Shown: positions 17,089 to 26,690, counted from the first letter of the stretch. The stretch: DNA of 64,000 nucleotides from Leeia aquatica (GCF_012641365.1 NZ_JABAIM010000001.1:434001-498000); one strand, 5' to 3'. The notes: generated by a model from the sequence alone, not told the origin. Numbers and translations: made by a program.

Positions 17089-17117
17089 ACTATAAATTAC
17101 GTTTACGTAAACGTCAA
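17089..17117 (-). promoter_or_regulatory. liu operon promoter with LiuR-type palindrome in the spacer
   Basis: Reading the minus strand, TTGACG (17112-17117) and TATAGT (17089-17094) are separated by exactly 17 nt. The perfect 16-bp palindrome ACGTTTACGTAAACGT (17099-17114) covers most of that spacer and the start of the -35. MerR-family regulators characteristically bind between the -35 and -10 boxes, so the position fits control by LiuR. Confidence 0.85.
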
Positions 17118-17252
17118 TCAAGACCCGATCTTTGCAAACAATTGTCGCAACCGCCGAACGGCTGCTGCCAAATACCCGGACTACTGCTAAAACGAAGAAA
17201 AGCACGAAAAAATGAATCACCCGATACGATCTGGCATTAAAAATGGGGCACT

Positions 17253-17906
17253 ATGGCTAGCAAACCTTTCAAACGCGCACGAGACGCCGAATCCAAGCAT
17301 GAGCGTCGACGGTCCATTCTGGACGCTGCGTTGCAACTCTTTCAAGGTGGTAATCTGTTACCCAGAGTGGATGACATCGCCCTGGCTTCAAAACTGGCCA
17401 AAGGGACGGTCTATCTCTACTTTGAATCTCGTGAGGAAATTTACCTGACCTTGGTGGAGGAACACTTCACCGCACAGTTACAAGCGCTGGAAGCTTATCT
17501 GGCCCAAACCCAGCGAATCACCGCAGACGAGCTGTCCGAGTGGATCCTGGCCTATCAACTGGAACACCCGGCCTTCCTGCCGATGGCCTGTATCGTCTCC
17601 AGCGTACTGGAACAAAACGTTGGCTCACCCGCTGCCGCTCGTTTCAAGCGCATGCTGGCGGAAAAACTGGTGACCTGTGGACGCTTGCTGGATCAGCATC
17701 TGGCAGATTTACCCAAGGATGAGGGCTATCACCTGCTGATGGCCATCTATAGCCTGCTGATGGGCTTGTGGCAGAATGCACACCCACCCAAAGCGCTGCG
17801 CGACCTGCTGGAGTTGCTGGACCTGCAAGCCCTGCTACTGGACTTCCAAGCCGAAGCGCGCCGCAGCCTGCTGGCGCTGTGCCGCGGCTACACCCTGAGC
17901 CGGTAA
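17253..17906 (+). CDS. TetR-family transcriptional regulator
   Basis: A 217-residue TetR-type repressor. The N-terminal helix-turn-helix is clear: RRRSILDAALQLFQGG, DDIALASKLAKGTVYLYFESREEIYLTLVEEHF. The rest is an all-helical ligand-binding domain. GGGG lies 4 nt before the ATG. It is divergent from liuR with about 190 bp between the starts and is followed by a convergent lytic transglycosylase, so it is a single-gene unit. The ligand and targets are not evident. It need not regulate the liu genes. Confidence 0.88.
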   Translation: MASKPFKRARDAESKHERRRSILDAALQLFQGGNLLPRVDDIALASKLAKGTVYLYFESREEIYLTLVEEHFTAQLQALEAYLAQTQRITADELSEWILAYQLEHPAFLPMACIVSSVLEQNVGSPAAARFKRMLAEKLVTCGRLLDQHLADLPKDEGYHLLMAIYSLLMGLWQNAHPPKALRDLLELLDLQALLLDFQAEARRSLLALCRGYTLSR

Positions 17907-17924
17907 ACCAACCGGCCCCTCGAC

Positions 17925-19793
17925 TCAGCCCTTGCTGGACAGCACCAGTTTGATCTGATCACCCGGCTGCAAGCGGCGCAGGTTGGCATTCCATTTTTTC
18001 AGGTCCACCTGCGCCACCTTGTATTGCCGGGCGATGCTGTACAAGGTGTCACCCTTTTTCACGGTATAAATCGTGGGGCGAGCCTCTTCGCTCCCCTTCT
18101 TGCCGTGACGGCTCTCCGGTTCAGCCTTGGCCTGCTTGCTACTTCCCTGCGGCTCCACCAGGTTCAGCACTTGGCCTGCATGCAAGGCCGGGCTTTTCAG
18201 CTGGTTGTAGCTCAGCAGCTGTTGGGTCGTCAGCCCATAGCGGCGGGCAATGCTGAACGCGGTATCACCGGTGACTACTTTGTGATGGGTCGCTGTCGCA
18301 GCCTTGCCTTCCGGCTGGCTCACGGTCTCGGCCAGCTTCAATGTCACCGGCTCCGGCTTGCTGCTGGAGGCAGGCGTTTCCACTGCCACCACTGGCGCCG
18401 GCCGTGGATTGGCCTGAACGGTAAACGATGCGGTTTGCAGTCCTGTCGTCACCGGTGCCGGGCTGACTGCAGCAGGAGTCTCTGCGGTCCGCTCCGGCAC
18501 AACCGGCTCAGCAGGGGCCGTCGCCACGACTGTCACTGGAGCAGGCTTGCTGGCAGGCTTGCTCGCGCTGGCGATCTTGCTGCCACGCCGCACCACCACG
18601 GGTGCAGGCTCGGCCACCTTGGCCTCGCCAGCAGCCAGAATCGGGTGATCTTCCGAAGCCTTGAGCGGCACCAGCAGGATCTCGCCCGATGCGACACGGG
18701 CACGGGTATTCAGGCGGTTCAGCCGCTTCAACTCATCCAGCGATATGCCATAGCGGTCTGCCACGTCGCTCAGGCTCTCCCCCCGCTGCGAGGCATACGC
18801 CTGCCAGGTCAGTGTGGGCTTGTCGTAGCTGGAGAGGCGGGTGAGGAACGAGTCTGCCTTGTCCACCGGCAGCAAGATGCGGCGATTATCCTTGCTCGCC
18901 ACCACCGGGCGGGTATAGGCCGGGTTCAGCTTGGCGAAATCCGCCACACTCATATCCGCCAGCTGCGCAGCCAGCGTGGTGTCAATGTGACGATTCGGCG
19001 CCACCGTGACAAAGTAGGGACGATTCGGAATCGGGGTCAGGCTGATGCCGTAAGCTTCCGGATTGCTGACAATATTCTTCAGTGCCATCAACTTCGGCAC
19101 ATAGGAGCGGGTTTCGTTAGGCATGTGCAGGCTGACGAAATCGGTCTCCAGCCCTTTGAGGCGGTTCTTCTGTACCGCCCGCTGTACGGAACCCTCGCCC
19201 CAGTTGTACGAAGCCAGCACCAGATTCCAGTCACCGAACATGCTGTAGAGGTAATCGAAATAATTGATGGCAGCATCCGTGGCCGCCACCACATCCCGGC
19301 GGCCGTCATACCACCAGGTCTGCTCCAGACCATAGGTCTTGCCGGTGGAGGGAATGAATTGCCACAAACCGGAGGCATGCGCGCGGGAATAGGCATCCGG
19401 CACAAACGCGCTCTCCACGATCGGCAGCAAGGCGAGCTCGGTGGGCATGCCACGCTTTTCCAGCTCGGTGACGATATGGTAGAGGTAGCGGCTGCCACGC
19501 TCGGTCACCCGGCGCAAATAGTCCGGGTGTTTGAGGATCCAGTTTTCCTGATCACGCACCATCTGGTGGTCCAGCGGCGTCATCTGGAAACCCGCACGAA
19601 TGCGTGCCCACAGGTCATCCTGCAGGACATCGTTCAGCGGGTTGACAGGCGCACGGCTGGTCAGGGGGGAAGTACGGACTTCAACCGGGGCAGGTGGCTG
19701 CGAATCAGGGACTGACTGCTCTTCGGCCAGCACGAGCGGGCTGGAGGTTGCGGCACACAGGGTGAGCGAGGAAAGCAGGAGTCGTTTGATCAT
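17925..19793 (-). CDS. mltD: MltD-like membrane-bound lytic murein transglycosylase with LysM repeats
   Basis: Cleaves the glycan strand of peptidoglycan, leaving 1,6-anhydro-muramic ends. The 622-residue precursor has a signal peptide (about 1-23, ending LVLAEE), an SLT catalytic domain (about 105-235) with catalytic Glu in LPIVESAFVPDAYS, and the SGLWQFIPSTGKTYGL and SYNWGEGSVQRA motifs. Three LysM repeats follow, at about 340-380, 505-548 and 573-618, separated by long Pro/Ala/Lys/Val-rich linkers. I see no lipobox Cys after the signal peptide, unlike E. coli MltD, so membrane attachment is uncertain. It is monocistronic, between the TetR gene and rlmB. Confidence 0.88.
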   Translation of the reverse strand: MIKRLLLSSLTLCAATSSPLVLAEEQSVPDSQPPAPVEVRTSPLTSRAPVNPLNDVLQDDLWARIRAGFQMTPLDHQMVRDQENWILKHPDYLRRVTERGSRYLYHIVTELEKRGMPTELALLPIVESAFVPDAYSRAHASGLWQFIPSTGKTYGLEQTWWYDGRRDVVAATDAAINYFDYLYSMFGDWNLVLASYNWGEGSVQRAVQKNRLKGLETDFVSLHMPNETRSYVPKLMALKNIVSNPEAYGISLTPIPNRPYFVTVAPNRHIDTTLAAQLADMSVADFAKLNPAYTRPVVASKDNRRILLPVDKADSFLTRLSSYDKPTLTWQAYASQRGESLSDVADRYGISLDELKRLNRLNTRARVASGEILLVPLKASEDHPILAAGEAKVAEPAPVVVRRGSKIASASKPASKPAPVTVVATAPAEPVVPERTAETPAAVSPAPVTTGLQTASFTVQANPRPAPVVAVETPASSSKPEPVTLKLAETVSQPEGKAATATHHKVVTGDTAFSIARRYGLTTQQLLSYNQLKSPALHAGQVLNLVEPQGSSKQAKAEPESRHGKKGSEEARPTIYTVKKGDTLYSIARQYKVAQVDLKKWNANLRRLQPGDQIKLVLSSKG

Positions 19794-19875
19794 GCAGTGG
19801 CCTGCCCATTGGCATATTTCAGGAATGAGCGGATGGTACTGCCCCCTGTCTGCAGCGTCAAGGATGAACGGTCAA

Positions 19876-20631
19876 TCAACCTGGACGGACGGATTCAGCC
19901 ATCACCCGTTGCCGCCGGGATTCTGCCAGCACCATGCCGGTGGCGACCGAGACATTGAAGCTTTCCACTTGCCCGAACATCGGAATACTGACCAGTTCGT
20001 CGCACAGCTCACGCGTCAGGCGACGCAAGCCCTGCCCTTCATTGCCCAGCACCCAGGCCAGACCACCTTCATGATGGAACTGGAACAGATCGGTATCCGC
20101 TTCACCCGCAGTACCGGCCAGCCAGATGCCTTCCTGCTTGATCTCGCGCAAGGTGCGCGCCAGATTGGTCACCGTCAGGTACGGTACAGTTTCCGCCGCA
20201 CCACAGGCCACTTTCGCTGCGGTCGCGTTCAGTCCCACCGCGCGGTCCTTGGGCGCAATCACAGCATGCACGCCCATGCCGTCCGCAGTACGCAGGCACG
20301 CCCCCAGGTTGTGCGGGTCTTGCACACCATCCAGCACCAGCAACAGCGGCGGCTCCTTCAACTCTGCCAGCACATCGTCCAGATGCTTGGCCAGCGCTGC
20401 GCGCTCCACGCGCGCCACCACCCCCTGATGACGCACATCGCCCACCTTGTCCTGCAATTGCGCCAGACTGACCCGCCGCAGCGGAATATTCTGCTGCTCG
20501 GCCAAGGCCAGCACCGTGGCCATGCGTGGGTCCGCCCGCCCTTCCAGGCAGTACAGCTCGAAAAACCGGTGACGGGACTGGCGCAGCGCAGCGGTGACCG
20601 CGTGCAAGCCGTAGAGATAGGATGAGGACAT
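19876..20631 (-). CDS. rlmB: 23S rRNA (guanosine-2251-2'-O)-methyltransferase
   Basis: SPOUT-family enzyme of 251 residues that methylates G2251 in the peptidyl-transferase P-loop of 23S rRNA. An N-terminal RNA-binding domain starts [12 protein letters not shown]. The SpoU motifs are [16 protein letters not shown] (motif 1), [11 protein letters not shown] (motif 2) and [20 protein letters not shown] (motif 3, knotted SAM site). CAGGTATTTCGC precedes the ATG at 20631, which is preferred over the in-frame ATG at 20649. It is divergent from the c-di-GMP enzyme. Confidence 0.92.
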   Translation of the reverse strand: MSSSYLYGLHAVTAALRQSRHRFFELYCLEGRADPRMATVLALAEQQNIPLRRVSLAQLQDKVGDVRHQGVVARVERAALAKHLDDVLAELKEPPLLLVLDGVQDPHNLGACLRTADGMGVHAVIAPKDRAVGLNATAAKVACGAAETVPYLTVTNLARTLREIKQEGIWLAGTAGEADTDLFQFHHEGGLAWVLGNEGQGLRRLTRELCDELVSIPMFGQVESFNVSVATGMVLAESRRQRVMAESVRPG

Positions 20632-20764
20632 GCGAAATACCTGATGCACAGATTCAAGCCTGACAGGGTATCAGAGCCGGGCCCGCACGTCAGCCTGCCA
20701 TGGCACGGCCACCCTCATCCAGCCTATAATGTCGTATGCCTGCGTCCTGCCCTCTCCTTCCTGC

Positions 20765-23521
20765 ATGAAGCTCCACCGGCTTGCCCCGGCTTTGGCCCCT
20801 ATCGGTCTGGGTCTGCTGCTGGCCATTGTGATCGGGCTGCACCCACTGGGAGAAGCCGCCTCACAATATCTGCTGCTGCTGTTGATTTTGCCGTGGTTAC
20901 TGTGGGGAATTCGGCGCGGTGGCAAGCGGCAGATCCTCATCGCCACCAGCCTTGGCATGGCGGCCAGCCTGCTGGCCTTGATGCGCCAACCCCAGCAAAG
21001 CATTCAGGATGCCTTGCTGGCCTTGGTCACCTTGAGCTGCTGTGGCGCGCTGTCACTCCAGGCCCGTATCTGGCGACAGCGTCACCAGCGATCCGAGAAA
21101 GTGCGCCTGTCCCAGCAGGATTTGCTGGAGAACCTGATCCGTCACGCCCCTGCGCTGCTCTACATCAAGGACGTGAACAGCCGCTACCTGCTGGCCAGCG
21201 AGAGTTATAACCGGCTGCTGGGTCAGCCGGATGGTCTGGCCGGAAAAACCCTGGAGTCACTGTTTCCGCCGGATGAGGCCGCCCTGATTCGCCATAATGA
21301 CCAGCTGGCCCTGAATCGGGGGGAGAGCCTCACTGTAGAAGAAACCATACACCTTGACGGCGAAGCCCGAACCTTTCTGGCGATCAAGGCCCCGTTCCAG
21401 GACGACAGCGGGCACTGGGCCGGGCTCGCGTGCAGCTCAGTCGACATCACCGAGCGCAAAGCGGCCGAGCAGGCACTGAAGGAAACCGAGAGCAAATTCC
21501 AGGCCTTGGCCAACCTGCCTTTGCTGGGCATCTTCATTGTGCAGGACGGACAGCTGGTCTACCTGAACGAGCAAATGGTCAGCATGACGGGTTACAGCGC
21601 TCCGGAGCTACTGGTTCCACTGGATCAATTACCCTTCCTGCCGGCCGAAGAGGGTCGCCGTCTGCAGCGGGTAATTGAAAGCCGCCTGCGCGGCGATGAG
21701 CCGGGATATACCCAGTTCCGCTGCCATGACAAACAAGGGCAAGTGCTGGATGCTCTGGCTCAGTCCGTTCATTTCAGCCATCGCGGTCGCCCAGCCGTGA
21801 TCGGCATTCTGCTGGACATGACGGAAAAGAACCGGGCACTGGAGCAATTGCGCCTGACGGCCAAGGTATTTGAGAATGCCAGCGAGGGCATCGTCATCAC
21901 CGATGCCGAAGGACGCATCACCGCCGTCAATGACGCTTTCAGTCGTGTGACCGGCTACACCGAGCAGCAGGCCATCGGCAAGCGTTCGCGTATCTTCAGC
22001 CGCAACCGGGCCGTCGGTGGTCTTGGCGAGGATGCCCTGCAGCAACTGCAGCAGCATGGCTACTGGCAAGGTGATGTTCAGGACAAACACCGGCAGGGCC
22101 ATACTTACCCGGTGTGGCTCAGCATCAGTGCGGTGCATGACGAGCATGGTCAGCTCAGCCATCACGTTGCGGTCTTTTCCGACATTACCGCCCGCAAGGA
22201 GGCGGAGACTCGCCTGCACTATCTGGCCAACCATGACCCGCTGACCGGACTCCCCAACCGCACGCTGCTGCATGAGACGTTGCAGCATGCGATGCAGGCG
22301 GCCCGCCTGCATGAAGAATCCCTGGCCCTGTTCTTTATTGACCTGGACCGCTTCAAGATCGTGAACGACAGTCTGGGCCATGATGCGGGCGATCAATTGC
22401 TACAGGCCGCCACCCGTCGCCTGGCAGAAGTCATCGGCCAGCAAGCCTTGCTCGCCCGTATTGGCGGGGATGAGTTCGTGGTACTGCTGGAGCGCTGTCA
22501 CGAGATCCCGGTTGCCGCGCAATGGGCCGAGCGCTTTCTGCAGGCCATGGCCCAGCCGTTCAGCATCCTCGGGCGGGAGTTCTATCTGGGCTGCAGCATC
22601 GGCATCAGCCTGTTTCCGCATGATGGCTCGGACGGCCATACCCTGCTCAAGAATGCAGACCTCGCCATGTATCGGGCCAAAGAGGCAGGCAAGAACACCT
22701 ACCAGTTCTTTGCACCGGAGATGAATACCCGCGCCTTCGAGTTTCTGATGATTGAGCATAGCCTGCGTCAGGCCATGGCTCATGAGCAGCTGGAGCTGCA
22801 CTATCAGCCCCAGGTGCGCCTGCAGGATCAGCATATGGTCGGCGTTGAAGCGCTGCTGCGCTGGCAGCACCCGGAGCTGGGCCAGGTTCCGCCCTCCCGC
22901 TTCATTCCACTGGCCGAGGAAACCGGCCTGATTGTCAGCCTGGGGGCCTGGCTATTGCAGCAATCCTGCCTGCAGTTGAAGCAATGGCATCAGGAGGGCA
23001 GGCAGGGATTGCGGCTATCGGTCAACCTTTCGCCCCGTCAGTTCAACCATGGCTCGCTACTGCCAACCGTACAGGCCGCCTTACAGGACAGCGGTATTGA
23101 TCCGGGCTGCCTGGAGCTGGAGATCACCGAGGGGATGATCATGCAGCAGCCCGACGAAGCCCGCCGCATCATGGCCGATCTGCGTCGTCTGGGGGTACGG
23201 CTGGCGATTGACGATTTTGGTACCGGCTACTCATCACTGGCCAACCTCAAGCTGTTTCCGATCCAGACGCTGAAAATCGACCGGGCCTTCATCACGAGTC
23301 TGGCGGATTCCAGCAGTGACCGCGCCATTGCCACCACCATCATTCAGCTGGGCAAACTGCTGGGTATGACCGTGATTGCAGAAGGCGTGGAAAACCAGCA
23401 GCAACTGGCCTTTCTGAATGAACATGGCTGCGATATTGCCCAAGGCTACTGGTTTGGCGCAGCCAGCCGGGCAGCCTCGCTACCCTCTTCCCCCGTCCGC
23501 TCAGGAGCTCACCCTGCATGA
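20765..23521 (+). CDS. Membrane PAS-PAS-PAS-GGDEF-EAL c-di-GMP enzyme
   Basis: A 918-residue inner-membrane signalling protein. Four hydrophobic segments occupy about residues 5-100. Three PAS-like domains follow (about 120-235, 242-360, 363-485), then a GGDEF domain with an intact GGDEF motif at about 567-571 and an EAL domain with EAL at about 695. The EAL catalytic set looks complete: NLSPRQF, ELEITEG, DDFGTGYSSL, KIDR, EGVE and AQGYWF. No RxxD inhibitory site stands before GGDEF. Both synthesis and hydrolysis are therefore possible, with hydrolysis likely. TATAAT at 20725-20730 overlaps an upstream in-frame ATG (20729), so the start is taken as 20765. Its TGA overlaps the next gene's ATG (ATGA). 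Confidence 0.88.
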   Translation: MKLHRLAPALAPIGLGLLLAIVIGLHPLGEAASQYLLLLLILPWLLWGIRRGGKRQILIATSLGMAASLLALMRQPQQSIQDALLALVTLSCCGALSLQARIWRQRHQRSEKVRLSQQDLLENLIRHAPALLYIKDVNSRYLLASESYNRLLGQPDGLAGKTLESLFPPDEAALIRHNDQLALNRGESLTVEETIHLDGEARTFLAIKAPFQDDSGHWAGLACSSVDITERKAAEQALKETESKFQALANLPLLGIFIVQDGQLVYLNEQMVSMTGYSAPELLVPLDQLPFLPAEEGRRLQRVIESRLRGDEPGYTQFRCHDKQGQVLDALAQSVHFSHRGRPAVIGILLDMTEKNRALEQLRLTAKVFENASEGIVITDAEGRITAVNDAFSRVTGYTEQQAIGKRSRIFSRNRAVGGLGEDALQQLQQHGYWQGDVQDKHRQGHTYPVWLSISAVHDEHGQLSHHVAVFSDITARKEAETRLHYLANHDPLTGLPNRTLLHETLQHAMQAARLHEESLALFFIDLDRFKIVNDSLGHDAGDQLLQAATRRLAEVIGQQALLARIGGDEFVVLLERCHEIPVAAQWAERFLQAMAQPFSILGREFYLGCSIGISLFPHDGSDGHTLLKNADLAMYRAKEAGKNTYQFFAPEMNTRAFEFLMIEHSLRQAMAHEQLELHYQPQVRLQDQHMVGVEALLRWQHPELGQVPPSRFIPLAEETGLIVSLGAWLLQQSCLQLKQWHQEGRQGLRLSVNLSPRQFNHGSLLPTVQAALQDSGIDPGCLELEITEGMIMQQPDEARRIMADLRRLGVRLAIDDFGTGYSSLANLKLFPIQTLKIDRAFITSLADSSSDRAIATTIIQLGKLLGMTVIAEGVENQQQLAFLNEHGCDIAQGYWFGAASRAASLPSSPVRSGAHPA

Positions 23522-24312
23522 ACGCCCCCAGCACTGAGGTACGTCAGCAAGCCATCCGACGCCTGTTGATCGGCATTGCCCTGATTCTGGTCGCCATTGT
23601 CGTGCTCAATGCCCTGTCCCGGCTGAAAGAAAGCCAGCGGCGTGAGTTACTGGCCTCCGCGCCAACCGTCGCCTCGCTGGCGGTGGAAGAACCGGTGGCC
23701 AGCCAGCCAGCCCCCGCAGCCAGCACCGCCCTGCCCGCCTCCGCCGCCAGCGAACCCTTGTCGGCGGCCAGTCAAGCGCAGACTGCCAGTGCACCGGTAG
23801 CGGCGTCCGTTGCCCCCAAACCGCAACCGCCGGTTGTCCTTAACCATACCGGCCTGCCACCGGTTGCCACCACGCCAGCGGCAACAACGGCACCGCCCGT
23901 CAAACCACAAGCCGCACCCGCGGCAACGCCGCCCAAGCCAAGTCAAGCTTCCGGCGCGGCGACTGCTCCCACAAGCCAGCCCAAGCTCACGACAAAACCG
24001 CAGGCAGCCCCCTCTGCCAGCCCCGCCCAACCGGCAACCCCACCTGCCGCCCCCCCCACCCCTCAAGCCCTCCCGCTCCCTGTCAAATTAACCGGTGCCG
24101 CCGAGGGTCAATATCAGGTGCAGCTGGGGCTGTTCAGCCACCCGGACAACGCCACGGCCCTGTTGCGACGCTTGCAGGAAAACGGGGTGGCTGCCCATCT
24201 GGAAAGCCGGGTGGTACTGGGCCCCTTCAAGGACAAAGCCAGCGCCAAGGCGGCTGTCGCCCAGCTACGCGCGCTGGGCGTACAGCCTATCGTGGTGGGC
24301 GGGGGCGAGTAA
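23518..24312 (+). CDS. SPOR-domain membrane protein
   Basis: A 264-residue single-pass protein. A short cytoplasmic tail is followed by a transmembrane helix at about 15-34 (RRLLIGIALILVAIVVLNAL). A long Ala/Pro/Ser/Lys-rich periplasmic linker spans about 45-190. A C-terminal SPOR domain follows (about 195-262; YQVQLGLFSHPDNATALLRR, VVLGPFKDKASAKAAVAQLRALG). SPOR domains bind septal peptidoglycan stripped of stem peptides. It is coupled to the GGDEF-EAL gene by a 4-nt ATGA overlap, an unusual partner. DedD at 37.7 kb is a second SPOR protein. An inverted repeat (GGCCAGAC 24317-24324, GTCTGGCC 24336-24343) follows the stop and overlaps the end of convergent tilS. Confidence 0.85.
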   Translation: MNAPSTEVRQQAIRRLLIGIALILVAIVVLNALSRLKESQRRELLASAPTVASLAVEEPVASQPAPAASTALPASAASEPLSAASQAQTASAPVAASVAPKPQPPVVLNHTGLPPVATTPAATTAPPVKPQAAPAATPPKPSQASGAATAPTSQPKLTTKPQAAPSASPAQPATPPAAPPTPQALPLPVKLTGAAEGQYQVQLGLFSHPDNATALLRRLQENGVAAHLESRVVLGPFKDKASAKAAVAQLRALGVQPIVVGGGE

Positions 24313-24332
24313 ATCCGGCCAGACCAGCAGCC

Positions 24333-25658
24333 TCAGTCTGGCCGCCACACCACCTCCAGGCCAGGCATATCAGCCGCCCCCTGCAGCGTGTGATCATGGC
24401 CGAGTCCCGGCACCCACACCAAGTGACCTTCCGCATGAAACAGCGGCGTCCGCTCCCGCTGCCAGGGCGGCACTCCTGCCGCCTGCCATAGCTTGACCAA
24501 GGTCTGGCGAGGCTGTTTGGCGTGCCGCTTCAGCACTTCCCCACCCTGCCTCGGTGCAATGCGCAGGGTCTGCCCCAGCCAGGCCACTGGCCAGCCACCC
24601 TGCTCGGTGGCGCGCACCTGCACCCGGCCTCCCCAGCCGGGCAAGGCGGTGTCACCGTACTGCACCACCCAGTCGCACGCTTCACGCGGCGGGGTAAAGT
24701 CGGCCACCCAGTACAGCACACCGCGATACACCCGCACGCTGCCCGCCGCGCCTGGCAGCGAGACTTGCAAGAGGGCATCTGGCCGCACCGCCTGCAAGGC
24801 TTCGCGCAGCGCCTCCAGCCAGCGCCAGGAAGGCGGGCGCTGCTGATGCCGCACACACAGCTGATGGCGCAGCAGGTTACGCTGCCGGTGTGCGGGCAAG
24901 GCCAGCAAGGCGGCAACCGACAGACCCTCGCCCTCAGCCACCGTTACCCTGTCCTGCTCCGCCAGCTCGGCAAGGCAGGCTGCTGCATCCTGTTGCACCC
25001 ACTGGCTGCGGGTCAAGGTCTGCCGGTAGGCGGGGTAGCGCTGCGCCAGTTGCGGCAGCAGCTGCTGCCGCCAGAAATTGCGGTCAAAGCGGGTATCCTG
25101 ATTGCTCGGGTCCTCCACCCATGGCAGCTGATGCTGCTGAGCATACGTCTCCAGCGTTTGACGCGGCAGTGCCAGCCAGGGACGCAATTGACGCAACGTA
25201 CCCACCGCCTGCTCGCTGGCCATGCCTTGCAGACCCTCCGGCCCCGCCCCGCGCAGCAGCTGCATGAACAGGGTTTCCATCTGGTCGTCCTGATGCTGAG
25301 CCAGCAACAGCACGTCCTCAGCGGTCTGGTACAAGGCCTGATAGCGATGACGCCGCGCCACCGCCTCCAGACTCTCGCCACCTTTTCGTGCCACTTGGCA
25401 GCGCTGCACTGTCAGGGGAATCTGCCAGCGGCTGCACAGCTGCTCACAAAACGTGACCCATTCCTCTGCCACGGCCTGCAGACCATGGTGGACATGGCAG
25501 GCGGCCAGCGGTACGGCATGCGCTTTGGCCCAATGCTGTGCGGCATGCAGCAGGCACACCGAGTCCAGTCCGCCCGACAAAGCCACCCACAGCTGGCGTG
25601 GCGGCTCTGCCAGACGGGATAACGCTTCATCCAGCGCGTGATAGGGACTTGCTTGCAT
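24333..25658 (-). CDS. tilS: tRNA(Ile)-lysidine synthetase
   Basis: Attaches lysine to C34 of tRNA-Ile(CAU), changing codon reading from AUG to AUA. It is essential. The 441-residue protein has the PP-loop ATP pyrophosphatase motif VALSGGLDSVCLLH at about 26-39, then HVHHGLQ and an AQHQDDQMETLFMQLLRG segment, and a C-terminal TilS domain (GEVLKRHAKQPRQTLVKLWQAAGVPPWQRERTPL region). GGAGG lies 7 nt before the ATG. A terminator separates it from the upstream same-strand gene accA, so it is probably expressed from read-through or its own promoter. Confidence 0.94.
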   Translation of the reverse strand: MQASPYHALDEALSRLAEPPRQLWVALSGGLDSVCLLHAAQHWAKAHAVPLAACHVHHGLQAVAEEWVTFCEQLCSRWQIPLTVQRCQVARKGGESLEAVARRHRYQALYQTAEDVLLLAQHQDDQMETLFMQLLRGAGPEGLQGMASEQAVGTLRQLRPWLALPRQTLETYAQQHQLPWVEDPSNQDTRFDRNFWRQQLLPQLAQRYPAYRQTLTRSQWVQQDAAACLAELAEQDRVTVAEGEGLSVAALLALPAHRQRNLLRHQLCVRHQQRPPSWRWLEALREALQAVRPDALLQVSLPGAAGSVRVYRGVLYWVADFTPPREACDWVVQYGDTALPGWGGRVQVRATEQGGWPVAWLGQTLRIAPRQGGEVLKRHAKQPRQTLVKLWQAAGVPPWQRERTPLFHAEGHLVWVPGLGHDHTLQGAADMPGLEVVWRPD

Positions 25659-25670
25659 ATGCAGGCCTCC

Positions 25671-25700
25671 AAAACAAAACGGCGTCTTGCGACGCCGTTT
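25671..25700 (-). terminator. Rho-independent terminator between accA and tilS
   Basis: On the minus strand AAACGGCGTC / GACGCCGTTT forms a 10-bp stem with a GCAA tetraloop, followed by a T-rich tract (GTTTTGTTTT). It lies 25 nt after the accA stop and only 13 nt before the tilS start codon. Confidence 0.88.
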
Positions 25701-25724
25701 GATCCAGCCGGGGCAGCCTCACGA

Positions 25725-26690
25725 TCAGGCGGCCTCTTCCTTGAACTTGCCGTAAGCCATCAGCCGATCGTAACGCTGATCCAGCAGGGTATCCACCGGC
25801 AGGGTCTGCAAGCCTTTCAGTGCTTCCTGCAAGGCTTTCTTCAGCGAAGCGGTCATGGCGCGCGGGTCACGATGTGCACCACCAACGGGTTCATTGACCA
25901 CCTTGTCGATCAGACCCAGGGTCTTCAGACGGCTGGCGGTAATACCCAGCGCCTCTGCAGCATCCGGCGCACGCTCGGCGGTTTTCCACAGAATGGACGC
26001 ACACCCTTCCGGCGAAATCACCGAGTAGGTGGCGTATTGCAGCATGAGGGTGACGTCCCCCACCGCAATGGCCAATGCCCCACCGGAACCTCCTTCACCA
26101 ATCACCGTGCAGACCACCGGCACGCGCAGACGGGCCATTTCAAACAGGTTGCGGCCAATCGCCTCAGACTGGCCACGCTCTTCCGCGCCGATCCCGGGAT
26201 ACGCACCCATGGTATCAACAAAGGTCAGCACCGGGATGCCAAACTTCTCGGCCAGCTTCATCAGGCGCAAGGCCTTACGATAGCCTTCCGGTTTGGGCAT
26301 GCCGAAGTTGCGCAACACCTTTTCTTTCGAGTCGCGCCCCTTCTGGTGGCCAATCACCATCACCGTTTGACCATTGAAGCGTGCCATGCCACCGACAATC
26401 GCCTTGTCATCGGCAAACGCACGGTCGCCATGCAGTTCCTGAAAGTCGGTAAACAGGCCCGCCACATAGTCCAGCAACTGCGGGCGCTGCGGATGGCGTG
26501 CCACCTGCGAAATCTGCACTGCCGTCAGCTTGCTGTAGATGCTCTTGGTCAATTCCTGACTTTTCTTCTGCAGCCGCTCGATCTCTTCCGAGATGTCTAC
26601 GGCAGAATCATCCTGCACATAGCGCAGCTCTTCAATTTTGGCTTCCAGTTCGGCAATTGGTTGCTCGAACTCAAGAAAGGTGGTTTTCAT
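25725..26690 (-). CDS. accA: Acetyl-CoA carboxylase carboxyltransferase subunit alpha
   Basis: Alpha subunit (321 residues) of the heteromeric acetyl-CoA carboxyltransferase that makes malonyl-CoA for fatty acids. Visible markers are the N-terminal [18 protein letters not shown] helix, [49 protein letters not shown] and [14 protein letters not shown], which form the oxyanion loops. The partner accD lies at 40.1 kb. Upstream on the minus strand TTGGTG (26747-26752), 18 nt and TATGAT (26723-26728) make a plausible promoter. The gene ends at a strong terminator before tilS. Confidence 0.95.
   Translation of the reverse strand: MKTTFLEFEQPIAELEAKIEELRYVQDDSAVDISEEIERLQKKSQELTKSIYSKLTAVQISQVARHPQRPQLLDYVAGLFTDFQELHGDRAFADDKAIVGGMARFNGQTVMVIGHQKGRDSKEKVLRNFGMPKPEGYRKALRLMKLAEKFGIPVLTFVDTMGAYPGIGAEERGQSEAIGRNLFEMARLRVPVVCTVIGEGGSGGALAIAVGDVTLMLQYATYSVISPEGCASILWKTAERAPDAAEALGITASRLKTLGLIDKVVNEPVGGAHRDPRAMTASLKKALQEALKGLQTLPVDTLLDQRYDRLMAYGKFKEEAA

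Noticed and set aside
17061-17090. GTG at 17090 as the liuR start
   Set aside because: It overlaps the -10 box of the liu promoter; AGGTG precedes the ATG at 17060.
20729-20764. ATG at 20729 as the start of the GGDEF-EAL protein
   Set aside because: It overlaps a TATAAT box (20725-20730), so the expected transcript begins downstream of it; the ATG at 20765 precedes the membrane segments directly.
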